A DNA stretch of 43,566 nucleotides from a virus. The notes beneath the pieces are model-generated. The model made no database searches, had not been told where the DNA came from, and was given only the letters and a program-made list of their open reading frames with translations. Each line of letters starts with the position of its first letter. Position 1 is the first letter of the stretch. Positions 24,709-32,305 of the stretch are shown in pieces. The DNA is taken from the IMG/VR virus record IMGVR_UViG_3300043395_003292, positions 1 to 43,566 of that record. One strand, given 5' to 3'. Position numbers and translations under genes: made by a program.

Positions 24709-24926
24709 AAACTGTCCTGGTCGGCCTTTGTGCCATCACCTTTATGATCGCTTGGGTAACAGCATACCTGCTTTTAGGCATCACGGAGGCCTCCGCCGAG
24801 CTGGACGTCTACTCGATGAGCATGGGTTGCATTCTGCTGATAACTTCAATCATCGCACTTCGCGTTTTGGTTTTTTTGATCGCCTGCTGCATCGAGGAAA
24901 TACGGAGTCAAAATGAGAGACCATGA
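24705..24926 (+). CDS. Small membrane protein, two transmembrane segments
   Basis: The 73-residue protein starts at TTG 24705, with AAGGA upstream and overlap of the previous stop as TTGA. Hydrophobic segments lie at about 3-24 (TVLVGLCAITFMIAWVTAYL) and 41-63 (GCILLITSIIALRVLVFLIA). Ends inside the DAHPS-like gene start. Unrecognised; could anchor the pathway at the membrane. Confidence 0.55.
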   Translation: MKTVLVGLCAITFMIAWVTAYLLLGITEASAELDVYSMSMGCILLITSIIALRVLVFLIACCIEEIRSQNERP

Positions 24927-25737
24927 ATTTGCACACCGGCGCACGTGGGGACCTGTTCCAAGGTACGATTTGGTTAAGGAGTATGTCCCTAGACACCCTC
25001 AATTCTACGTGATCGCCGGGCCCTGCTCAGTTGAGTCCACAAATCAAATTCGAACCATGGCCGAAATCGTAGCTGATCAAGGGGCGACACATCTCCGCGG
25101 CGGCGTCTTTCGCGCCGGCACCTATCCAGGGCACGCGTTCGGTCTGGTGCAGGAGGAGCTGATCGCGGCTTATGCAGAGGCCGCGCATAAGAACGGCCTT
25201 AAGTGCATAATCGAGGTGCTCGACTATTCGCCGGCGGCTCTTCACATGGTCACGAAGTATGCTGATTGCCTTCAGGTCGGATGCCGCCAGATGCAAAACT
25301 ATACGCTCCTTCGCAAAGTGGCTGAGTTTGGAAAGCCCGTTTTCTTAAAACGAAACCCGGGCGCCACAATCGACGAGTGGTTGGGTGCGGCCGAGCACAT
25401 CTTGGTTGCCGGAAAGGGTTTCGCCGATCCGATTCTGATTGAGCGTGGATCAAGCACTCATGCGACTCATGTGAGATGGGATCTCTCCTTAAGTTTGATC
25501 CCGGCGGTTAAGGCGATCACGAAGCTTCCGGTTATTTGCGATGCCTCTCACGGCACTGGTCGGCGGGATCTCGTTGAGCCGATGACTTTGGCGGGTGTCG
25601 CGGCCGGCGCCGGCGGCATCCTTGTTGAGTGCCACATGACCCCAGAGGAAAGCTTGAGCGATGCCGACCAGGCGGTGGACCCTCAGACATTCGCTCGCAT
25701 CATGCGAAAAGTTCATAAGATCAGGAACGTCCTGTGA
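24913..25737 (+). CDS. DAHP synthase family (class I-beta / KDO8P synthase-like) enzyme
   Basis: The 274-residue protein is an aldolase of the DAHP/KDO8P synthase superfamily, which condenses PEP with a sugar phosphate. Motifs in order are FYVIAGPCSVES (about 31-42), LRGGVFRAGTYP, LQVGCRQMQNYTLL, FLKRNPGATIDEWLGAAEHIL, ILIERGSS, VICDASHGTG (metal ligand region) and ECHMTPEESLSDADQAVDP. There is no N-terminal ferredoxin-like regulatory domain. In bacteria this starts the shikimate pathway. Beside a CMP-sugar-type cytidylyltransferase, an ulosonic acid product is an alternative. ATG 24913 has GGAG six bases upstream. Confidence 0.9.
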   Translation: MRDHEFAHRRTWGPVPRYDLVKEYVPRHPQFYVIAGPCSVESTNQIRTMAEIVADQGATHLRGGVFRAGTYPGHAFGLVQEELIAAYAEAAHKNGLKCIIEVLDYSPAALHMVTKYADCLQVGCRQMQNYTLLRKVAEFGKPVFLKRNPGATIDEWLGAAEHILVAGKGFADPILIERGSSTHATHVRWDLSLSLIPAVKAITKLPVICDASHGTGRRDLVEPMTLAGVAAGAGGILVECHMTPEESLSDADQAVDPQTFARIMRKVHKIRNVL

Positions 25738-25768
25738 TCAGACCCTTTCAAATTTGGAGGATTAAGAA

Positions 25769-27073
25769 ATGAGATGCGTGATCTGTAATTCGACCGACAA
25801 GTGGGAAAACGTGGACCAATTTCGCCATGCTCCTCAAGGCATGCATATCTGCACGGGATGCGGCTTTGTTTCTTACCCGTCCAAGTACAAAACGGAAGCC
25901 GAGATAAAAAAGTACTATGAAAAGGATTATCGAAACTGCCCGACAATTTCCAACGCTTTTACCGGCCAAAAAAAGCTCCACATTCACTCGGCCTTTCTTA
26001 CTGACACCTTAAAGAAGTGGCAGGCCGATGGAAAAAAATCTCCGGTTGTGTGTGATGTGGGCGCAGCCTACGGAGTTTTTTTGAATTGGATTCGCCAGCA
26101 CTTTCGCGATGCTGACCTAAATGGAACCGAATATGCGCTCGCCTATCGGCGCAACGCTTGGCATGAATACAAGATCAAACTAGGCGTCGACTTCGACAGC
26201 TCGAAAAAATACGATCTCATATCTTCCTTCAAGGTTGCGGAACACCAGCTTGACGTCGATAAGCGTCTTCGCGAATACACCGAGTGTCTAGCTCCCGATG
26301 GGGTTCTCTACATATCCGTGCCAATTTGGTTTTCAAAAATGGGAAACTTCGGCCTCGATGGCTGGGATCTAGAATATTACTACGACCCAAACCACATCAA
26401 CGTGTGGACGGAAAAGCTTTTTGTTACTCTTCTGCACAAATGTGGTTTGGAAATAATTAAGACTGATCACTGGATGTACGATTCGACTTATCTTTGCAAA
26501 CGCAACGACGAGATGATGAAAATCAAGCCGGAGTACGAACAGCCGGCGAACATCAAGCAGATCATGCGGGCGATCAAAGAGGCGTCTCTTGCTTATGAGC
26601 AGCACGACTTTGAAAACGCCGTGAACAAGTTCCCTAACTTCCCGGTAGCGTGGACGAACTATTATGAGAAAGCCCGAGCCACCGCCCACCAAACGGGACA
26701 AAGTCAGCCACCGCTTGAGTTCGTAAAAACAAAGTTCTTGGCCCCAGCCATGAAAGCCTGCCCATACTCACTCGAGATTCTTCGCATGGCGGCCGATATT
26801 CATATGCGCTACGGGGACTTTGAGGGGGCGGCGACGATTTGCCAGCAGGCGCTCGATGCCCGGCCAAATCACGCATCCTTCTTAATGACGTTGGCACATT
26901 GTTTTCGCGAAATTGGCTTAAGGGCTAAGGACCCGGCGGACAAAATTCGCATGCTGACCGAGAGCCGCGACTGCGCGAAATATTTGAAAGACGTCGATCT
27001 ATTGATGCGCAATGAGGCGGTCAGCTGGGTGTATAGGGACAACTCCGAAATTCCGACGCCTCATGAGCATTAA
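25769..27073 (+). CDS. SAM-dependent methyltransferase with zinc ribbon and C-terminal TPR
   Basis: This 434-residue protein has an N-terminal zinc ribbon with C3, C6, C28 and C31 (MRCVIC; HICTGC). A class I methyltransferase follows: VVCDVGAAYGVFLNWI SAM loop about 90-104, then LISSFKVAEHQLD and LAPDGVLYISVP. After about 285 the protein is helical with TPR-like repeats (GDFEGAATICQQALDARPNHASF). The layout is like C-methyltransferases of sugar pathways and phage sugar operons. It has GGAGG upstream and is the last cargo gene before lysis. Confidence 0.8.
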   Translation: MRCVICNSTDKWENVDQFRHAPQGMHICTGCGFVSYPSKYKTEAEIKKYYEKDYRNCPTISNAFTGQKKLHIHSAFLTDTLKKWQADGKKSPVVCDVGAAYGVFLNWIRQHFRDADLNGTEYALAYRRNAWHEYKIKLGVDFDSSKKYDLISSFKVAEHQLDVDKRLREYTECLAPDGVLYISVPIWFSKMGNFGLDGWDLEYYYDPNHINVWTEKLFVTLLHKCGLEIIKTDHWMYDSTYLCKRNDEMMKIKPEYEQPANIKQIMRAIKEASLAYEQHDFENAVNKFPNFPVAWTNYYEKARATAHQTGQSQPPLEFVKTKFLAPAMKACPYSLEILRMAADIHMRYGDFEGAATICQQALDARPNHASFLMTLAHCFREIGLRAKDPADKIRMLTESRDCAKYLKDVDLLMRNEAVSWVYRDNSEIPTPHEH

Positions 27074-27091
27074 CGCTCAAAGGAGGTACCA

Positions 27092-27319
27092 ATGGACCCA
27101 TACGGAAAACGTGTTCTCGCGCGTCTCAAGCAGAACGGTGACATGCTTGACCTGGCGGAAGATTCTTTAAAAAAGATCTTCGAGGCTTTTTGTGACGAAC
27201 TCATCGTCGAGGTCAAGATGAACGACAAGGCTTGGGACGACTACACGGCCGGCCCGATTGAAACTGTAAAGAAATTCGGTCTCAGCTTTCTCGACAAGAT
27301 CGACGGCAAGGCCGGATAG
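27092..27319 (+). CDS. Hypothetical first gene of the lysis cassette
   Basis: The 75-residue soluble helical protein is preceded by AAAGGAGGT, the strongest ribosome site in the window, so it is likely made in quantity. There is no membrane segment, so it is not an obvious holin. It ends at the GTG of the next gene (one-base overlap). It might be a lysis regulator or a small structural protein. Confidence 0.6.
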   Translation: MDPYGKRVLARLKQNGDMLDLAEDSLKKIFEAFCDELIVEVKMNDKAWDDYTAGPIETVKKFGLSFLDKIDGKAG

Positions 27320-27537
27320 TGCCGGTGTGGCTTGCCGCCGCGGCTAAGTGGTTTTTGAAGTACGTTCTTCTCGAATGGATTTACGAGAAGTACCAGGCTC
27401 ACCGAATGAAAAAGCTGGCGGCGGAGAAATCCGCCGCCGAGCTCGACAAGGAAGTGGAACAGCTTGAACAAGCAAAATCTCCTGAAGAAGTTTTTTCTGC
27501 TCAAAAGAATATCGTTCGCGATTCTGACGATCGCTAG
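27319..27537 (+). CDS. Putative inner-membrane spanin (Rz-like) or membrane coiled-coil protein
   Basis: The 72-residue protein starts at GTG 27319. An N-terminal hydrophobic helix (WLAAAAKWFLKYVLLEWIY) is followed by a charged coiled coil rich in Lys, Glu and Ala (KLAAEKSAAELDKEVEQLEQ). This is the type II membrane layout of i-spanins, though short. The next gene, a probable lipoprotein, starts inside it in another frame, as Rz1 does in Rz. Confidence 0.5.
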   Translation: MPVWLAAAAKWFLKYVLLEWIYEKYQAHRMKKLAAEKSAAELDKEVEQLEQAKSPEEVFSAQKNIVRDSDDR

Positions 27538-27781
27538 CCTCTGTCGCTGTCACTCCCCTTCTCCAGTTGAATACCCAGTCGTCACTCATTACGCGATAAA
27601 GACGAAGACTAATAAGCCGGGATTTTACGGCATAAACAACGAAACCCTGTTTGAAGACTTTCAGACCCTCGACAGTCCTCAGATGGATGGAGGGCAGTGC
27701 CACAATGCGGTTGATTTTAAGAAGATCCAAGCTTGGAAGAAAGCGATCCAAGACGCGGCCCGCGCGAGGTGTGGCCAATGA
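27464..27781 (+). CDS. Putative outer-membrane spanin (Rz1-like lipoprotein)
   Basis: The 105-residue protein starts at TTG 27464, overlapping the previous gene by 74 bases in a different frame. The basic N-terminus and hydrophobic core (RISFAILTIASLCRC) look like a lipoprotein signal, but the residues before either Cys do not fit the standard lipobox. The mature part is Pro-poor. With the membrane coiled-coil protein and the endolysin it forms a plausible spanin pair; alternatively it is a secreted protein. Confidence 0.5.
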   Translation: MNKQNLLKKFFLLKRISFAILTIASLCRCHSPSPVEYPVVTHYAIKTKTNKPGFYGINNETLFEDFQTLDSPQMDGGQCHNAVDFKKIQAWKKAIQDAARARCGQ

Positions 27782-28350
27782 CAAATCGATTTCCGAATTT
27801 GGTCACGAGACTACAGGAGTGCGAGGACAAGCGGGCGAGGAGACCTGGAATTCCCTGGTCCGGGATTCTTATACACCATACTGGCGTCGGCACTAAGCAC
27901 CCTGAAGAAAATGATCTGCCGAAATGGGACCGCCTTCTTCAGGGGACATTGAACTGGCTCACTGCCAAGGACAAGGTTTACGTGTCGGCTCACTTTATCG
28001 TGAGTCGAACTGGCGTCATCCATCAACTGGTCGATCCTGAGTACGACGTCGCCTTTCACGCCGGCGAAAGTCAGTTCTGGAATCCGGTCTCAAGGAAGAT
28101 TGAGCCCGGATGCAATGACCGCTTTGTAGGGGTTGAGTTGATCGGAGACGGAAATCTAGCCGCTTATCCAGATGAGCAATATGAGGCCACTGCGAAGCTT
28201 TGCCGCTCCATTTTTGATAGGTACACGTCGATTAATCCGATATGTATCGTTGGCCACGAGAACGTGGCTCCTGGCCGAAAAGAAGATCCGGGCGCCAAAT
28301 TCGATTGGCGTCACTTCTTTCGACTAATATTTACTGAAAAGCCGCTTTAA
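27778..28350 (+). CDS. Endolysin, N-acetylmuramoyl-L-alanine amidase (amidase_2)
   Basis: The 190-residue protein starts at ATG 27778, overlapping the previous stop. It would cut the bond between muramic acid and the stem peptide in peptidoglycan. Zinc ligands are recognisable: ILIHHTG (H33/H34), GHENVAPGRKEDPG (His about 160, Asp about 169). Also seen are SAHFIVSRTGVIHQLVD and NDRFVGVELIGDG, both typical of amidase_2. There is no signal peptide or binding domain, so release needs a holin. The end overlaps a minus-strand gene tail by 20 bases. Confidence 0.9.
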   Translation: MTNRFPNLVTRLQECEDKRARRPGIPWSGILIHHTGVGTKHPEENDLPKWDRLLQGTLNWLTAKDKVYVSAHFIVSRTGVIHQLVDPEYDVAFHAGESQFWNPVSRKIEPGCNDRFVGVELIGDGNLAAYPDEQYEATAKLCRSIFDRYTSINPICIVGHENVAPGRKEDPGAKFDWRHFFRLIFTEKPL

Positions 28351-28930
28351 GGAAGGCGGGCAGAGCTTCGGCCGCGGCCTTCAGTTCGTTTTTGGGCCAG
28401 TTAGGTGGCACCTCTAAGGCGTCTTCAACATGTTTTCCGTTCAATAGCTCAACTCTAAAAATAGCCCGCTTCGCACTTACGATCCTTTTTAGATCCGATT
28501 TTGTTGCGAGAAAATCGCGGGATGAGTGTGGTTGTACGTTGCCATAGACCGCAGACTGACTTCCGGCCCGGATGGCCGTTACCTGATCAGCAGGATCGAA
28601 AACCAAAATATCTCCATCAATATTTACTTTGAGAGCACGCTTATCCGCGATGTTCACGGCAGTCGGAATCTCTACGGTCAGTACGAAGTCATCAGCTTTC
28701 ATTCTTGAGGTCTTTAAAGCTCCAACCTTTATCTTTAAATCCCTCAAGGGGGAGGCGTTGAGCCTCTGCTCTGTCGCCCCGTCAAACTCCGATTTAGAGA
28801 TGTCTATGAGACCGTCTCTATGAAAATCGGTGAGCTTTACTGTAGTGCACGCCGAAAATTGCATTGCAGCTGTTAAAATTACAGCCAGTTTAAGTATTCT
28901 ATATTGATTTAGAGCCGGTGAGTTGTTCAT
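28331..28930 (-). CDS. Lipoprotein, probable lysogenic-conversion (moron) gene
   Basis: The 199-residue protein starts at ATG 28930. The N-terminal signal LAVILTAAMQFSAC ends in a lipobox-like FSAC with Cys 28. The mature part is beta-rich with no motif I know (VLTVEIPTAVNIADK; RAIFRVELLNGKHVEDAL). It is transcribed opposite to lysis and has its own promoter-like sequence upstream, so it may be expressed in the lysogen. Envelope lipoproteins of this kind often exclude superinfecting phages; that role is inference. Confidence 0.7.
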   Translation of the reverse strand: MNNSPALNQYRILKLAVILTAAMQFSACTTVKLTDFHRDGLIDISKSEFDGATEQRLNASPLRDLKIKVGALKTSRMKADDFVLTVEIPTAVNIADKRALKVNIDGDILVFDPADQVTAIRAGSQSAVYGNVQPHSSRDFLATKSDLKRIVSAKRAIFRVELLNGKHVEDALEVPPNWPKNELKAAAEALPAFLKAAFQ

Positions 28931-28967
28931 GCCATATATTAATGCAACCGCTAGGCCGAATTCTACT

Positions 28968-28996
28968 ATTATAGTTTAAATTTGCTTTTGAGTCGA
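28968..28996 (-). promoter_or_regulatory. Promoter for the lipoprotein gene
   Basis: On the minus strand, TCGACT (28996-28991), a 17-base spacer and TATAAT (28973-28968) make a near-consensus sigma70-like promoter. It would start about 30 bases before ATG 28930. Confidence 0.6.
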
Positions 28997-29091
28997 ATAG
29001 GCCTTATATCCGCGCCTCAACGGTATTAGGGCGGGTAAACATTGTTTGGATTATTGCTGGGGTCGGGGGATGCCGAATGTCAGGCGGCTTG

Positions 29092-29484
29092 TCAGCGAGC
29101 TTTTAAAAGAACTTGAAGTGGTTTCCCGAGGGAGTCAGGAAGACCGTCAACCCAAGTCGGATCTTTGTAGGCGATTGCCAGAATCACCTGTTGATAAGGG
29201 AGTGGTAAGCTTGCAACGGTGGCGAGAAAGTCGGCAGCCTGAGAAAAGTCCAGGCCCGGGCCAGAAGCGCTTTCGCCAATGAGCTCGGCAACTCTGATGT
29301 TGAGAGCCTTGGCCAAGCCCTTCAAGGTATCAAGCTCGGGCGAAAGCGTCTGACCATACTCAATGTTTTGAATTGTACGCCGAGGCACCTTGCTGTCGCC
29401 GGCCAATTTTTCTTGGGAAAGCTGCCTTTGCTCTCGGTAGTAGACCAGATTTTGGGCGAGCGTTTTCCTAGTGTTTACCATCAC
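29092..29484 (-). CDS. CI-like repressor, XRE-family HTH
   Basis: This 130-residue protein has an N-terminal HTH_3 domain (about 8-62) with LAQNLVYYREQRQLSQEKLAGDSKVPRRTIQNIEYG and LDTLKGLAKALNIRVAELI. The C-terminal half is short and helical with no LexA-type peptidase motif, so induction cannot be by RecA-driven self-cleavage in the usual way. It faces the cro-like gene across a shared operator region. GTG 29484 and ATG 29481 lie next to one another and seven to eight bases after a -10-like TAGAAT, so the message may be leaderless. Confidence 0.85.
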   Translation of the reverse strand: MMVNTRKTLAQNLVYYREQRQLSQEKLAGDSKVPRRTIQNIEYGQTLSPELDTLKGLAKALNIRVAELIGESASGPGLDFSQAADFLATVASLPLPYQQVILAIAYKDPTWVDGLPDSLGKPLQVLLKAR

Positions 29485-29488
29485 TTAA

Positions 29489-29494
29489 ATTCTA
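29489..29494 (-). promoter_or_regulatory. -10 box of the repressor promoter (PRM-like)
   Basis: The minus strand reads TAGAAT at 29494-29489. No good -35 lies 17 bases upstream, so activation may be needed. The transcript start would fall at or next to the repressor start codon. Confidence 0.5.
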
Positions 29495-29565
29495 TGCACC
29501 ATTCGATGCGCGCACAGCCCCAATATGTGCGCATTTTGTCTTGAAATAGCACCGTTAATGGTGCA
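29494..29565. promoter_or_regulatory. Immunity operator region
   Basis: ATGCACCATT near 29494 and AATGGTGCAT ending at about 29566 are a perfect 10-bp inverted pair. A further dyad, GCACC-N6-GGTGC (29549-29564), lies within the spacer of the rightward promoter. ATGCGCGCAC and GTGCGCAT lie between them. The arrangement fits several repressor/Cro sites between divergent promoters. Confidence 0.65.
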
Positions 29566-29569
29566 TATT
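29541..29569 (+). promoter_or_regulatory. Rightward early promoter (PR-like)
   Basis: TTGAAA (29541-29546), 17 bases, then CATATT (29564-29569). The GCACC...GGTGC dyad occupies the spacer. The predicted start is at or within a base or two of the ATG of the next gene, giving a nearly leaderless message. Confidence 0.7.
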
Positions 29570-29576
29570 GGGACGC

Positions 29577-29822
29577 ATGAAGAGAAAGATTGATTCGAAC
29601 GAAATAGCAAAATGGCGCGAAAGCGTGGGCGGCTTATCAATCGCCACGCGACTCATCATGCAAGAGCTGAGCTGTTCACCGTCCAAAGCGGAGAAAATCG
29701 CTTCGGGGAAATACCCAAGTGTTCCGAGCACACTTGAACAGCTGGCCCTTGCTGCTCTTCTGAAGAAAAGCAGGGACGTCGTCTTTCCAGTGATCGGCAA
29801 ATCTCGGGCAAGGGCGTCCTAG
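29577..29822 (+). CDS. Cro-like small DNA-binding regulator
   Basis: I start this 81-residue protein at ATG 29577, not at TTG 29568. The middle is helical (SIATRLIMQELSCSPSKAEKIASGKY), compatible with a compact helix-turn-helix, and it stands where Cro stands, divergent from the CI-like gene. No strong family match. Confidence 0.65.
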   Translation: MKRKIDSNEIAKWRESVGGLSIATRLIMQELSCSPSKAEKIASGKYPSVPSTLEQLALAALLKKSRDVVFPVIGKSRARAS

Positions 29823-29895
29823 TTAATTTGTGCTCTGCATTTAAGTGAATCGCCACATCGGGTCAATGGCTCGGATGAAGGCGTAGAGGAATGTA

Positions 29896-30144
29896 ATGGT
29901 GGAACTGAAAAATAAACATGATTTAGTGGCTCCCATCGCCCCCCCGCCTGAGCCACGGAGTTTGCTGGAGGCCACGGTCTTCGGCTTTTGTATCGGTCCA
30001 CAAGATCAGATCCTAAGATCCATCCGCGCCAGGCAGAACGAGTTCTTGAACCGCACACTCGCAGACCTACTCCTTGAGTCCACAGGTGGTCCGGTGGAAG
30101 AGGCGGCTTTATTCAAATTCTATAACCGATTGATCAAGGAGTAG
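29896..30144 (+). CDS. Hypothetical early protein
   Basis: The 82-residue protein has AGAGGA upstream. A Pro-rich segment (APIAPPPEPRS) is followed by a helical C-terminal half with FGFCIGPQDQILRSIRARQ. It lies at the head of the recombination operon. Unknown function. Confidence 0.6.
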   Translation: MVELKNKHDLVAPIAPPPEPRSLLEATVFGFCIGPQDQILRSIRARQNEFLNRTLADLLLESTGGPVEEAALFKFYNRLIKE

Positions 30145-30148
30145 TGAA

Positions 30149-30997
30149 ATGACGGCCGCCGAAAAAGTAAGGGCCCTTCAGCCCGTAAAGTCTCAGTATC
30201 CATGCAAATTGTCCCTCACCATGGACCAGTACCATGCTCACGAAGCAGTGGGCTCTAGCTCGCTCAAGAAGATTCTGCGCTCGCCGGCGCATTACAAATA
30301 CGATCTGGATAATCCCCAGGAGCCCACCCCCGCAAAGATCTTTGGCTCTCATCTCCATGAGGCCGTTCTTGAGCCGAGCCTGTTTGTAAAGAACACGGTT
30401 GTGATGCCCAAGTTTACCGGCACGGGCTCGCAAGCCAAAAAGGATGCTTGGCTGATGGAAAACCACGGCAAGCGGATCGTGAAGGCCGAAGACATGGCCG
30501 ATATCCTTTTGATGCTCGAGTCTGTGAAGGCCCACAAAACCGCGCGCGCACTTCTCGCCGGCGGCGCATCTGAAGAATCTTACTTCGACGTGTGCCCTGA
30601 GACGGGACTTGTGAGAAAAGCCCGGCCTGACTTTTTGAAGGACGGGCACATCATCGTTGACGTGAAGACGACGACGGACGCGGACCCGAAGGAGTTTGAG
30701 AAAGACGTCGCGAATTTCGGTTACCACATAAGCGCTGCTTACTATCTGGACGTGGTCGGGGCAGTTTTGAAAAAGAAGTTCGACCAGTTTATCATCATCG
30801 CCATCGAGAAAACCCCGCCGTTTGGCATTTCGATCCATCTCCTTGACGAAGATACGATCCAGGCTGGCCGTTTCCTTTACAAAAAAGCACTTCGAATCTT
30901 GAAGGAGTGCAAAGAGAAAAATCACTATCCCGGTTACCCTGACAAAATTCGCTCATCGCGAATTCCTCAGTGGGCCTTCCCCCAGGAGGAAGCATGA
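30149..30997 (+). CDS. RecE-like / exonuclease VIII-type PD-(D/E)XK nuclease
   Basis: The 282-residue protein is of the phage exodeoxyribonuclease VIII-like family (DUF3799). SSSLKKILRSPAHYKYD near the N-terminus and FGSHLHEAVLEP are typical, and the nuclease core has RPDFLKDGHIIVDVKTT with Asp...Asp-x-Lys, then YHISAAYYLDVV. It would resect double-stranded ends for the annealing protein encoded next. Its stop is four bases into the next gene. Confidence 0.85.
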   Translation: MTAAEKVRALQPVKSQYPCKLSLTMDQYHAHEAVGSSSLKKILRSPAHYKYDLDNPQEPTPAKIFGSHLHEAVLEPSLFVKNTVVMPKFTGTGSQAKKDAWLMENHGKRIVKAEDMADILLMLESVKAHKTARALLAGGASEESYFDVCPETGLVRKARPDFLKDGHIIVDVKTTTDADPKEFEKDVANFGYHISAAYYLDVVGAVLKKKFDQFIIIAIEKTPPFGISIHLLDEDTIQAGRFLYKKALRILKECKEKNHYPGYPDKIRSSRIPQWAFPQEEA

Positions 30998-31791
30998 GTA
31001 AAAAGACAAAGGCTCTAGCAAAGCGCGGCTCCGACGTCGATCTAAGTGCGGTCGAGAACATTCTGATTAAGGGTGATCTCTCAGGTCTTAACGAGGGGCA
31101 ACGTGTAAAGTATCTCCGCACGATCTGTGAGTCCGTGGGTATCAACCCACTTACCAGGCCGTTTGAATACATTATGCTGAACGGCAAGCTCACCCTCTAC
31201 GCTCGCAAAGATGCGACTGATCAGCTTCGCCGCATCCACAATGTTTCGATCAAGATCAAGGACAGAAAAAAAGAGGGTGACATGTACACCGTTTGCGCTG
31301 AGGCCATCACGGGCAGCGGCCGAACCGATTCTGCGATTGGAGTTATCTCTCTTGGCGCAATGAAGGGCGTTGATCTCGCCAACGCAATGATGAAGGCCGA
31401 AACTAAAGCCAAGCGACGAGTTACCCTTTCGATCTGTGGTTTAGGATTCCTGGACGAGACTGAGATTGAGGATGTGCCCGCTCGTGAGGTATCTCAATCG
31501 GCGGCGGACGAACTCCAAAAGAAGATTGAAGCTCAACCCGAGCCGACTCCGGAGTTCACCACCACTTCTTACCAGTTCGATCCGCCCGACGAGGAAGAAG
31601 CCGACGAGCTCGCCGATTATGTGATCAAGGCCGGGAAGAACGAGGGCAAGAAGCTCAAAGACATTCCTACTAAGCAACTTAGGCAATTCATCACGTGGGC
31701 CGATTCGCAAGAGAACCTCCACCCCGATGTAGAAGAGTATCGTGCTAAGGCGGTTGAATTCTTGATTCGCATTGACGGAGCTGAGTCGTGA
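30994..31791 (+). CDS. Single-strand annealing recombinase (RecT-like)
   Basis: This 265-residue protein is read from ATG 30994 (GGAGGAAG upstream). The core has LRTICESVGINPLTRPFEYI, LTLYARKDATDQLRRI, and MKAETKAKRRVTLSICGLGF with an acidic DETEIED motif, as in phage annealing proteins partnered with RecE. An acidic linker leads to a C-terminal module (about 210-262; VIKAGKNEGKKLKDIP) like DUF3820. Which annealing superfamily (RecT or Rad52-like) applies is not certain by eye. Confidence 0.75.
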   Translation: MSKKTKALAKRGSDVDLSAVENILIKGDLSGLNEGQRVKYLRTICESVGINPLTRPFEYIMLNGKLTLYARKDATDQLRRIHNVSIKIKDRKKEGDMYTVCAEAITGSGRTDSAIGVISLGAMKGVDLANAMMKAETKAKRRVTLSICGLGFLDETEIEDVPAREVSQSAADELQKKIEAQPEPTPEFTTTSYQFDPPDEEEADELADYVIKAGKNEGKKLKDIPTKQLRQFITWADSQENLHPDVEEYRAKAVEFLIRIDGAES

Positions 31792-32030
31792 GCTTGTCCG
31801 TTGAACTTAAAACCCCAATGCAGCTGCTATTCGACACACGCCTTCAAGTCACCGGATTTGAAGTCACTGAGGATCTAAACGTTCTGATCAGCGTCGAGGA
31901 TTGGCATGGCGTCGGCATCGATTGGGACTTCGCAAGCCTCACAGATGAAGAGCAGCGGCATTTAATTGGCGAGGTTCAGATGCGAGACCCCGATCTGGCT
32001 CTGAGACTTGCACAGGAGTGGCTGTCGTGA
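31788..32030 (+). CDS. Hypothetical early protein
   Basis: The 80-residue protein starts at GTG 31788 overlapping the previous stop as GTGA. Acidic, with VEDWHGVGIDWDFASL; no known domain. Cotranscribed with the recombinase genes. Confidence 0.6.
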   Translation: MSLSVELKTPMQLLFDTRLQVTGFEVTEDLNVLISVEDWHGVGIDWDFASLTDEEQRHLIGEVQMRDPDLALRLAQEWLS

Positions 32031-32305
32031 CGGAGTACCAGTTCATTTATGACGACCACACTGTGATCGTGGCGGATGTTGAGGTGGTCACCCGTGAGTC
32101 TCTTTGGCCGTCCCGGCCCGCACAACCGACCCTCGCCGTTAAGAATTTTTCGATCGTCGTTTACATCGGCGGCACGGATTACGATCTGACTTCTGGCTTT
32201 CGACCTGAGCATCGCGATTATTTCGTCGAGTGGTTTAAGGCTCAGGTGCGCGAAAAGCATATGACCGATCTGATTGCTGATTCCATCGAGGAGGCGGGGG
32301 CATGA
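32027..32305 (+). CDS. Hypothetical early protein
   Basis: A 92-residue product is read from GTG 32027, which overlaps the previous stop and has AGGAG nine bases upstream; GTG 32018 is an alternative. Mixed alpha-beta, with IVVYIGGTDYDLTSGF. Unrecognised. Confidence 0.6.
   Translation: MTEYQFIYDDHTVIVADVEVVTRESLWPSRPAQPTLAVKNFSIVVYIGGTDYDLTSGFRPEHRDYFVEWFKAQVREKHMTDLIADSIEEAGA

Noticed and set aside
29046-29282. Plus-strand ORF antisense to the repressor
   Set aside because: It has no ribosome site, begins in the intergenic part and runs antisense through the repressor coding sequence; composition fits a shadow.
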